A stretch of 64,000 bases of DNA from Rubrivivax sp. Its GTDB lineage: Bacteria; Pseudomonadota; Gammaproteobacteria; Burkholderiales; Burkholderiaceae_C. Below the pieces are notes generated by a model. It was given only the letters and a program-made list of their open reading frames with translations, was not told the DNA's origin and did no database searches. How positions within the stretch are numbered: position 1 is the first letter of the stretch; every line of letters starts with the position of its first letter. Shown one piece after another: positions 53,962 to 63,000 of this stretch. A program made the position numbers and the translations under genes. The stretch is taken from positions 124,001 to 188,000 of the forward strand of contig JAIXSE010000018.1 in assembly GCA_027484825.1 (NCBI GenBank). The letters are read 5' to 3'.

Positions 53962-56900
53962 AGCGCCATTTGACCCGACTGTTGGCAGCCTGCCTGATCG
54001 CCGTACCGGTCCTGGCCGCACGGGCGGCTGAGAGCACGCAGGGAGTGGCGGTGACCGCTCCCAATGGCTACGCCAACGTCCAGGTCGAGGACCTGGCGGT
54101 ACGCACCACCACGGGTCCAGCGGTGTGGACGCGTGCCTGGAATGGCCAGGAGTGGAAGTTCAATCCCCATTGGGAAAGCCTTTCGCAAAGCTGGAGCAAC
54201 CTGACCGGTAGCCAGACCGAGGACAGCAGCGGAGCTCCCGCCACGGGTCTGGCGGCCAGCGGCGGCGCTGGAGGCGGCGGCTGCTGGGTGTGGGTGGACG
54301 AGGATTGGCAGCCCACCTATGCGGCGGTGGACGTGAGCACCGGTCTGCGCGACGCCGGGCCCATGATTCCGCTGCGCAGCACGCCCTTCAATCGCGAAAT
54401 GCCGGCCGAGGGGAGTGATTACGCGCCCGGCATGCGCGTGAGCGTCGACTATGCATCCCTGTGCGCTGGCAGTGGTGGGGCCTCCGGCGTGATGGAGATG
54501 GAGGGCATTCGCCGGATCAACGAGCTGCACCTGGGTGAAGCGACTCGGTTTTCTTTCAACAATCGCACCACCATCGAGAAGCGCCCGGTTCAGCAGTTGC
54601 CTGCGGTGGCGCTGTCGTCGCTGACCTCCGGACGCTTGACGCTGACGCCCACCACCAACGAGAAGGGCTTTCGCTGGCTGGATCGGACAGGTTCCTGGAT
54701 CGACTACAACACGCGCGGCCAGGTGGTGGCCTATGGCGACCGCAACAACAACACCATCTGGCTTGCCCGAGATGCCCGTGGCATTTTGCAAGGGGTGGTG
54801 GATGGCAACGGGCGTGTGCTGTTCACGCTGCATTACAGCGGAGAACTGCTGACCGAGGTCCGTGACTATCCGATTGACGGTGTCACTGGAGACTTGCCAG
54901 CGCGCTCGGTCAAGTACGCCTATGACGGGCGCAACCGCTTGACGCAGGTGACGGATGCTCGTGGTTATGTCGTGCGCTATGACTACGACATCGCCAACCA
55001 CATCGTCAAGATCACTGACCAAGAGGGGCGCGAAGAAAAGCTGACCTACAACGGCGACACCGTCTCGACCCGTGTTGCGCCAGACGGTGGCGTCACCAGC
55101 TATCAATTTGACTACGACGAAGTCAATAAACAGTTCGTCAGCAAGATCACAGGGCCGGAGACTCCGGCGGGGCGTCGGGTCGAAGATCTGACCCACAACC
55201 GCGTGGGCAAGCTGGTGCGCCGACTGGTCAACGGCCGCACGGAAGTCGAGATTCAATACGACACCGGTGCCCGCAGTGAGAGCCTGACGAATGCGCGTGG
55301 ATTCACGTCGCGCATCACCCGCAATGAGTTCGAACAGCCGGTCGAGGTGGTGAACGAAGACGGGACAGTGCGTCGCTACGAGTTCTCGACCTTCAACCTG
55401 TCCATCACCTCCGCCACTGACGAAGCGGGCGTGCGGACGGTCTATGAGCGGGATGCGAAGGGCAACCTGCTTCGGTCGATTGAAGCTGCCGGCACGTCGG
55501 ACGAGCGAATCACTCAATATCAGCTGGACGCAACGGGCCGCCCGACCCTGGTGACCCGGAAAGGGCGTGTCGAAGCCACGGGTACGGTCACCGCTGATGC
55601 AGTATGGCAGCTCTCCTACGACGATCAAGGGCTGGTCCGCCAGACCATCGATCCGATGGGCAGGGTCCGGCAGTATGTGCATGATCGCGCCGGCAATACG
55701 GTGAGCTACACCAATCCCGCCGGCCAAACCACCCGCTTTGAAGTGAATGCCATGGGGCAGTTGGTCAAGGTGACCAATGCTCTGGGCGCGTTGAAAATCC
55801 TGGAGTACGACAAGGTCGGCGATCAGGTGGTGTCCGTCAACCGACTGGGCAAGACGGCTCGTGCCGCATACGACAGCATGCGGCGTCTGGTGCGCTTCAC
55901 GACGGAGGTGGGGGCTGCTTCGAGCACTCGCTACAACGCGGAAAGCCTGCCGACGGAAGAGACGGATGAGGACGGGCGCAAGACGACGCTCCAATATGAC
56001 ACCTTGCTTCGAGTCACACGGGAAGTGGACGAACTCGGCAATGTCACCAGCTTCGACTACCAGGTCGCCGATGGCTCTTCCAGCGGCTTGCGCGGTAGCC
56101 TGGGCATGCCCACGGAGATCCAATATCCGACGTTTACGCGGCGTACCCGCTACGACGCCATGGAGCGTCCGACCAGCGACACGCTGCTTAATCCTGGAAA
56201 GCTCGGCACCGAGGGATTGGTCAGCAGTACCACCTACGACGCCAGAGGCCTGGTCAGTAGTGAAACCAATGCGGATGGGAAGACGCGCAAGTTCGTCTAC
56301 AACGCCTTTGGTCAGATCCTGCAGGCCACGGACAGCCAGGGAGCCGTGTCGCAGGCGTTGTATGACGTGCGCGGCAACCTGATCCAGTTCACCGACGCCA
56401 AGGGCAATCGCACGCGCTATGAATATGACCTGACGGATCGCTTGGTTGCGCAGGTCATGCCCTTGGGTCAGCGGCAGCAATACACCTATGACGCGGTCGG
56501 TGATCTGGCGAGCTTCACGGACGGACTGGGGCATCGCAGTGAGTTCGAACGCGATTCGCTGCAGCGCATCAAGAAGGCCAGACATTTCACGGCGGCGAAC
56601 GTCCTTGAAAAAACCACCGAACTGACCTGGGACGATGAATCGAACCTTGTGTCCTGGACCGAAACGGACCATGGACGTACTCAGACGACAAGCGCTGCCT
56701 ACACCTACGACGCCGCCAATCGCCGGCTGAGTGAAACCGTCACTTATCCGGCGGGGCATTCGCTGACCTATCGGTACGAGTACACCCCTGCCGGAAAGAA
56801 ATCCGCCCTTGTGTGGGCGGACGGAACCCGCATCGAATATGGCTACAGCGCGCACGGTGTGCTGGATGCCGTGACGATCCCCGGCGAAGGGGTGATCAGT

Positions 56901-59081
56901 GTCAATCAGTTCAAGTGGGTGGCACCTGCGCAGGTGACCCTGCCCGGCGGAACCCAGCAGGAGCGAGCGTTCGACGGCCTGTTGAACCTGGAGGCGCTGA
57001 AGGTACGCACCCCCAGCCAACAAGTGACGCTGGATCTCAAGAACACTTTTGGTCGGGTTCAGGAACTCAAGGAACGCGCCCGCACCGACACGGCGGGTGG
57101 GGTGAGCACCAGCGCGAATGGTGTGTTTTCCTACGACAGCGAAACACGGCTGACCCAGGCTCAGATCACGGGTGGAGCCCTGGGAACCGCCACTGAGACC
57201 TTTACCTTAGATGCGGTCGGGAATCGGGTCGCCCACAGTCAGATCAGTGGCGCCTGGACCTATGACGGCAACAACCGGCTGGTTCAGCGAGGCAGCGATG
57301 CCAACGCAACCCGTTATTCCTACGATGACGCCGGGAACCTGACTCAGGTTGAGGGGGCCAGCGGCGTCATCGTTCGCTATCGCTATGACAGTCAGAACCA
57401 GCTGTCTGAGGTGACCGATGGCCGGGGACGCCTGGTCGCTCGTTATGGCTACGACCCCTTGGGGCGGCGTCTTTGGAAAGAGCAGTTCCGCAACCGCACC
57501 GGAGACGCCTTGTCTCCTGCTGTGCGTACCAGCTATCTCTATTCGGATGAGGCGTTGATAGCCGAGGCCGTTGAGAACATCAGCTTGAGTGCAGATGGCT
57601 CCGTGACCGCCAGCGGGCCGGCTCAGATTCGGACCCAATACGGCCCCACACCGGACAGTGACTTCGGTGCGGATGTGTTGTTCGTCAAAACCCAGGGGAG
57701 CGACGGCCAGGATCTCTTCGCCTACTACCACCATGACCAGTTGGGCGCCCCCATTCAGGCCACGAACAAGGCTGGGGATGTGGTCTGGTCAGCGGACTAC
57801 AACGTCTTCGGCGATGCGCGCATCACCACACCTGTAGGTGGGACGGGTGCTGTCACCATCGTGTCGAATCTGCGACTGCCCGGGCAGTACTACGACGACG
57901 AAACAGGCCTGCACTACAACTACTACCGCTACTACGATCCCGCGCTGGGTCGTTACACCCAGGAGGATCCGATCGGCCTGGACGGCGGGGCCAACCGCTA
58001 TATCTACGTCGGCGGGGATCCGCTGAACGGCATCGATCCCTACGGGTTGTTTGACATTACCAATCCAGCTGACTGGCCGACGGTGCCGGACGAGGCAGTG
58101 GATGCGATTGCCGGATTTGGTGATGGCATGCTGGAGGTGGTGACCTTTGGCATCTGGGATGGTGACTGGGTTCGACGCAAGCTGGACATCGGCTCGGTGG
58201 ATGTGTGCTCGCGCAACTACGGGATTGGCAAGGTCGTCGGTGAAATCACCGCCACTGTGGTGCTGGGCAGGGCGAGAAATCCGTGCAACAGCTTTACCGC
58301 GGACACTCTGATTCATGTTCGCCCTCGTTCTGCAGAAGCGTTGGCACCCCGTGGGCAGACGGAGCTGAAACCGATTTCTGAATTGGTCGTCGGCGACGAG
58401 GTTTTGGCTTTCAGTGAGTGGAAGCAGCGCGGAGAAGACGCTGGGGCCGACAACAGGCTTTCTTATGAAAAGGTGGTGGATGTCTTCACCAGCTATCAGA
58501 AGCAGCAGATCATTCGTATCCATACGGAGAATGGAAAGTTGCTGACCGCTACGGCCGGTCATGCATTCATGACGGACGAAGGTTGGCGAGACGCCATTCT
58601 CTTGAAGCGAGGTGGCAAGCTCCTGCTTAAGGGGAGCGGGGAAGGGGATTCTGACCAGTGGGTGACGATTACCGAACTGAGCCAGGAATCTGTGACTGTT
58701 CCTGTGTTCAACCTGGAGGTCGCAAATGCTCATACGTTCTTCACTGGTAAGGAAGGCGTCCTTGCTCATAATGGAACGTGTAAACTTCCTAAACTAAAGC
58801 CAGGACCAGGCAGTTCAAAGAAGGCGCTTCCGACCCCGCCTAAAGGCCCCGGGTCAGTTCCGAAAGCAGACCGAGATCCCAAACGGCTCTTCACACCTGC
58901 CGAGCGCGAAGCTAAACGCGCGCAGCAAGGATATGAGTGTGGAAACGGGTGCGGCACGAAAATCGACAACTCCAACTCGGCGGGGCACCATATTGAGCGC
59001 CACGCAGATGGTGGAAAAACGGTCCCATCAAATCACTCAGAGGTTTGTCTGACGTGTCACTCGAAAATTCACGGAAAGTGA
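53952..59081 (+). CDS. Sec-exported RHS/YD-repeat polymorphic toxin with Hint and HNH nuclease
   Basis: 1709 residues starting MRLKRHLTRLLAACLIAVPVLA, a Sec signal peptide with cleavage likely after ARA. Residues about 30-280 are a DUF6531-like lead-in, and about 280-1340 are YD/RHS shell repeats (YDxxGR/LxxxxD patterns). The RHS core end RYYDPALGRYTQEDPIGLDGG with GIDPYGL ends near 1366. A pretoxin linker follows (GFGDGMLEVVTFGIWDGDW), then a Hint domain from Cys1445 (CNSFTADT) through GDEVLAF and TATAGHAFM to His-Asn 1606-1607 (LAHNG). The C-terminal 100 residues are an HNH nuclease candidate with CGNGC, AGHHIERHADGG and CLTCHSKIH. Hint proteolysis would release the nuclease. The tip is AT-richer than the shell. 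No VgrG, PAAR or two-partner transporter is adjacent. Confidence 0.92.
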   Translation: MRLKRHLTRLLAACLIAVPVLAARAAESTQGVAVTAPNGYANVQVEDLAVRTTTGPAVWTRAWNGQEWKFNPHWESLSQSWSNLTGSQTEDSSGAPATGLAASGGAGGGGCWVWVDEDWQPTYAAVDVSTGLRDAGPMIPLRSTPFNREMPAEGSDYAPGMRVSVDYASLCAGSGGASGVMEMEGIRRINELHLGEATRFSFNNRTTIEKRPVQQLPAVALSSLTSGRLTLTPTTNEKGFRWLDRTGSWIDYNTRGQVVAYGDRNNNTIWLARDARGILQGVVDGNGRVLFTLHYSGELLTEVRDYPIDGVTGDLPARSVKYAYDGRNRLTQVTDARGYVVRYDYDIANHIVKITDQEGREEKLTYNGDTVSTRVAPDGGVTSYQFDYDEVNKQFVSKITGPETPAGRRVEDLTHNRVGKLVRRLVNGRTEVEIQYDTGARSESLTNARGFTSRITRNEFEQPVEVVNEDGTVRRYEFSTFNLSITSATDEAGVRTVYERDAKGNLLRSIEAAGTSDERITQYQLDATGRPTLVTRKGRVEATGTVTADAVWQLSYDDQGLVRQTIDPMGRVRQYVHDRAGNTVSYTNPAGQTTRFEVNAMGQLVKVTNALGALKILEYDKVGDQVVSVNRLGKTARAAYDSMRRLVRFTTEVGAASSTRYNAESLPTEETDEDGRKTTLQYDTLLRVTREVDELGNVTSFDYQVADGSSSGLRGSLGMPTEIQYPTFTRRTRYDAMERPTSDTLLNPGKLGTEGLVSSTTYDARGLVSSETNADGKTRKFVYNAFGQILQATDSQGAVSQALYDVRGNLIQFTDAKGNRTRYEYDLTDRLVAQVMPLGQRQQYTYDAVGDLASFTDGLGHRSEFERDSLQRIKKARHFTAANVLEKTTELTWDDESNLVSWTETDHGRTQTTSAAYTYDAANRRLSETVTYPAGHSLTYRYEYTPAGKKSALVWADGTRIEYGYSAHGVLDAVTIPGEGVISVNQFKWVAPAQVTLPGGTQQERAFDGLLNLEALKVRTPSQQVTLDLKNTFGRVQELKERARTDTAGGVSTSANGVFSYDSETRLTQAQITGGALGTATETFTLDAVGNRVAHSQISGAWTYDGNNRLVQRGSDANATRYSYDDAGNLTQVEGASGVIVRYRYDSQNQLSEVTDGRGRLVARYGYDPLGRRLWKEQFRNRTGDALSPAVRTSYLYSDEALIAEAVENISLSADGSVTASGPAQIRTQYGPTPDSDFGADVLFVKTQGSDGQDLFAYYHHDQLGAPIQATNKAGDVVWSADYNVFGDARITTPVGGTGAVTIVSNLRLPGQYYDDETGLHYNYYRYYDPALGRYTQEDPIGLDGGANRYIYVGGDPLNGIDPYGLFDITNPADWPTVPDEAVDAIAGFGDGMLEVVTFGIWDGDWVRRKLDIGSVDVCSRNYGIGKVVGEITATVVLGRARNPCNSFTADTLIHVRPRSAEALAPRGQTELKPISELVVGDEVLAFSEWKQRGEDAGADNRLSYEKVVDVFTSYQKQQIIRIHTENGKLLTATAGHAFMTDEGWRDAILLKRGGKLLLKGSGEGDSDQWVTITELSQESVTVPVFNLEVANAHTFFTGKEGVLAHNGTCKLPKLKPGPGSSKKALPTPPKGPGSVPKADRDPKRLFTPAEREAKRAQQGYECGNGCGTKIDNSNSAGHHIERHADGGKTVPSNHSEVCLTCHSKIHGK

Positions 59082-59089
59082 GCTTTTGA

Positions 59090-59473
59090 ATGAAAGACAT
59101 CATTTTGGTTGAAAGAAACCCCGACTCTCAGTGCGCCGTTCCATCGGTGTGGAGGTCGGCTATCACGGCAATCGTGGACGCCTTCGCAGAAGGAGACTAC
59201 GAGTTGTCCAGGGCGATTCCGGGCGTTCCTGTCCTGGATGACGGAGTGGCTACCTCCATCGCTGAGAATATTCAGGAATACGGGGCACAGTTGATTAGCT
59301 TGCCCGATGAATCCTGGGATACGTCGGTAGTCCAATGGATGGGAGACTACTGGGACGTCCTCGTCGATCTGTTTACCCGCGAAGAAGGTGCCAGTGATAT
59401 GGCTCTTTCGATTCGAGTTTACGAAGTTAATGACGAATACTCGTTTAGGGTGCTGTCAGTTCATGTTCCTTAG
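59090..59473 (+). CDS. Putative immunity protein to the HNH toxin (DUF7668-like)
   Basis: A 127-residue acidic cytosolic protein starting 8 bp after the rhs stop, the usual place for the cognate immunity gene. Sequence features are VPSVWRSAITAIVDAFAEGDYEL, a conserved SLPDESWDTSVVQWMGDYWDVLVDLFT block, and a final YEVNDEYSFRVLSVHVP. These match what I remember of the DUF7668 family, which is repeatedly found behind HNH-type polymorphic toxins. The acidic character fits a blocker of a basic nuclease tip. The AT-rich composition matches the toxin tip rather than the shell, consistent with joint transfer. Confidence 0.8.
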   Translation: MKDIILVERNPDSQCAVPSVWRSAITAIVDAFAEGDYELSRAIPGVPVLDDGVATSIAENIQEYGAQLISLPDESWDTSVVQWMGDYWDVLVDLFTREEGASDMALSIRVYEVNDEYSFRVLSVHVP

Positions 59474-59485
59474 GCCCCGCTTTCA

Positions 59486-59950
59486 TTGTGGGACATCTTG
59501 GTAGTGCGGAAAGATTGGTCTTTTTCTGTCGTCCTGGTACCTTTGAACCCATCCGGCTATGCGGTCGGTGTTGTGATTCGCTCGGATGGAAGAGGGCGTG
59601 CTGTCGGTGCTTTTTTCGGCCCTCGGGTGGAAGATGGGTCCAGTGTCGATTCATCCGCGCTGCGACTTGAGGACGCACGACTGGTTTGTTGCTTTGGAGA
59701 TCACGGCATTTACAAGAAGCGATGGCCCGTCATCGGGGTAGTCCCGAACTGGAAAAGTGAGAATTGGTCGGTGACCAAGTTTGTGAGAGGCCACGATGAT
59801 CCGAAGCTCTGCTATGTCACCGAGTACGATGAATCTTTGAATGTGGTGTCAGAGAGCGTCTTGCCCGCCGCTGCTGGCGAAGGGTTGCCGGAAGACGCTC
59901 AGTATGGATCCGGTGTTGTCGAGGCGAAGCTTGCAAAACTTTTGCAGTAG
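59486..59950 (+). CDS. Second immunity-type protein (Imm26-like)
   Basis: 154 residues, cytosolic. The segment FGDHGIYKKRWPVIGVVPNW, together with the opening SVVLVPLNPSGYAVGVVI and AVGAFFGP, resembles the Imm26 immunity family as I remember it. The only in-frame start after the upstream TAG is TTG at 59486 without a good ribosome site. It may be translated by coupling to the gene 12 bp upstream or be slightly truncated. It could be an orphan immunity gene left by an earlier toxin tip, or a second cognate protector. Confidence 0.65.
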   Translation: MWDILVVRKDWSFSVVLVPLNPSGYAVGVVIRSDGRGRAVGAFFGPRVEDGSSVDSSALRLEDARLVCCFGDHGIYKKRWPVIGVVPNWKSENWSVTKFVRGHDDPKLCYVTEYDESLNVVSESVLPAAAGEGLPEDAQYGSGVVEAKLAKLLQ

Positions 59951-60057
59951 TCACCAGGGGATTGGTGGTCGTCTTTCCCTGATGTATTCGCCTGCCGATT
60001 TGTTTAATCTGAATTTGCCAGACTTCCGGTGAATTTGTTTCTCCAATATTCAACGTC

Positions 60058-63000
60058 ATGGCCTTGATCAATACTCTACGCACGCATCTGCAAAACATCG
60101 GCGCTCGTGCGAGCATTGCCACGTCGTTGTTGACGGCCGGCATGCTATTGCTGCCGACCTTGGCTCACGCCCAGGACACCGTCTGCGCCCGCGTCAAGAT
60201 CGAGATCAAGCAGGAGCTGACGCTCGAACGTCAGGCCTTTGACGCCGAGATGAAGATCAACAACACCACCGACACCGGCGTCATCGAAGCCGTCTCTGTC
60301 GTGGTGAAGATCACCGACGAAGCCGGCACGCCGGTCCCCGTCACAGACAACCCGAATGACACGTCGGCGAAGTTCTTCCTGCGTGTGTCCAACCGCGAGA
60401 ACATCAGCGACGTCACCGGCACGGGCACCGTCAATCCCCAAACCACTGCGCGTATCAACTGGCTGCTGATTCCAGCGCCGGGTTCGGCGGGCACCTCGCC
60501 GGCGGGCAAGAAGTATTTGGTGGGCGCCACGCTCAAGTACCGTTATGGCGGCGAGGACCAAACCCTCGACGTCTCTCCCGACGTCATCACCGTCAAGCCG
60601 CTCCCCCTGCTGACCCTGGACTATTTCCTGCAGCAGGACGTCATCGGCGACGACCCGCTCACACCAGAGATTGAAGCCGTCGAACCCGCCACATTGGGCG
60701 TGCGCGTCAAAAACAATGGCTACGCCACCGCCCGCAATCTGAAGATCGATTCCGCCCAGCCCAAGATCGTTGAAAACAACCAGGGCCTGCTGATCAACTT
60801 CAAGCTGACCGGCAGCTACGTCGACGACGCTCCCACCCAGAACACGCTGCTGGTGAACTTCGGCGACATCCCCGCCAACGGCAGCAAGATGGGCCGCTGG
60901 TTGCTCGAGACCTCCCTGGCCGGCAAGTTCACCGACTTCACCGCCAGCTTCAGCCACGCTGACGAGCTCGGCGGCGCGCTCACCTCCATCCTGCAGGCCA
61001 CCAACGCGCACTTCCTGATCCGCGATGTTCGCGTCGACCTCCCGGGCCGCGACAACGTGCGTGACTTCCTCGCCCGCGATGGCGACGTGATCCGCGTCTA
61101 CGAATCCGACAGTACCGACACCGTCGTCACCGACCGCAGCAGCGTCGCGCAGATGACCGCCAGCACCAATGGCTCCGGCAACGCGGTCTACCGCATCACC
61201 TTCCCGACCACGGCCGGTTTCGCCTACGTGAAGCTGCCCGACCCGTTCAACGGCACCAAAGCCCTGGGCATCGTCCAGCGCTCCGACGCCAAGCAGATGC
61301 TCCCGGAAAACGTCTGGCTGTCCAAGACCCGCAACCTGGAGCTCAAGCGCTGGGAATACTGGGTCAACATCTTCGACGTCAACACCACCGGCAGCTACGA
61401 CACCGAATTCCAGGCACCGCCCACCGCGACGCTGCCGCCCGTGCTGCAGTTCATCCCGGACCGTACGCTGGACGAAGAGCAGCAGGTCTCCTTCCTGGTC
61501 GAGGCCAGCAGCCCGTCCGGCAAGCCGGTGACGCTGAGCGCAGCCCCGCTGCCCGCCGGTGCCACCTTCACGCCGCAAGCGACCGATCCGCTGGCCCCGA
61601 CCGTGGCCCGCGCCATCTTCGACTGGAAGCCGGCCAAGGGCGCCGCGGGCAACTACCTGATCACCTACACCGCCACCGACGGCCTGCTGACCAGCACCCG
61701 CTCGGCCCGCATCCAGGTGAACAGCGCCACGCCGCCACCGGGCCCCGGCACGCCGACCATCGAATCGCCGCAATCCGGCTCGCAGGTCACGCGGCTGCGT
61801 CCGACCCTGTCGGTGATGACCTCCACCCAGTCCAAGGATCCGACCACCCAGGTGCAGTTCGAGATCTACCGGGACGAGGCCATGACCCAACTGGTGGAAA
61901 CCGCGCTGGTCAGCAAGGCCGGCGCCATCGGCGGCGTGCAGCAGGCCACCACCTGGCAGCCTGCGGCCGACCTGAGCGACAACACCCGCTACTGGTGGCG
62001 TGCCCGCGGCTTCGACGGCAAGCAGACCTACAGCCTGTGGGCGCCGGCGCAGTTCTTCGTGAACCTGTTCAACGATCCGCCGGAGTCTTTCAACCTGACG
62101 TCCCCGGCCCCCAACGGCCAGGTCACGAGCCTGCAGCCCACACTGAGCTGGACCAACAGCACCGACCGGGACGGCGACGCCATCACCTACATCGTGCGGG
62201 TCTACAGCGACGCGGCGCTGACCCAGCGCGTGGCCGTGTCTGACCCGGTGCCGGCCTCCGAGACCGGCACCACCGGCTGGGCCGTCGTGGCGCCGCTGAC
62301 CAACCACGCCACCTACTACTGGCAGGTGGAAGCACGGGATGCACTGGGTGCGGCCACCACCAGCGCGGCCCGTCCGTTCCTGGTGAACACCGGCAACAAC
62401 CTGCCCAGCACGCCGGTCATCGTCAGCCCGGTCGCGGGCGGCATCAGCCCCACCAGCACCACGGTGCTGACCATCGAAAGCGGCACCGACGCGGACGGCG
62501 ACCTGATCACCTACGTGTTCGAACTGGACACCGTCTCCACCTTCGATTCCGGCAACAAGCGCAGCTCCGGCACCGTGCTGAAGTCCGCCGGCACGACCAC
62601 CACCTGGACCGTCACCGGTCTGGTGGAGGACACCCGCTACTACTGGCGTGTGAAGGCCCAGGACGGATTGGCGGAAACCCCGTGGGTGGTCTCGTCCTTC
62701 GTGATGAGCGCCATCAACGGCAAGCCCTCCGCCCCGACCATCCGCAATCCTGGCAACGGCGCCTGGTCCAGCACGCTGCAACCGGTGCTGGAAGTGAACC
62801 CGTCGGTCGATCCGGAAGGGGAGCCGCTGCGCTACTGGTTTGAAATCTTCGATGACGCGCAGCTGTCTCACGAAGTGTGGCGCTTCGTCTCGACGACCAC
62901 CTCGGCCGTGCCCAGCGCGCCCTTGAAGGACAAGACGACCTACTGGTGGCGGGCGTCGGCAGTCGAGCCCAGTGGCTGGACCAGCGACAAGTCGGCAGTG

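Noticed and set aside
53706-57023. A 1105-codon minus-strand frame opposite the RHS gene
   Set aside because: RHS/YD repeats are clear on the plus strand. The minus frame is a shadow.
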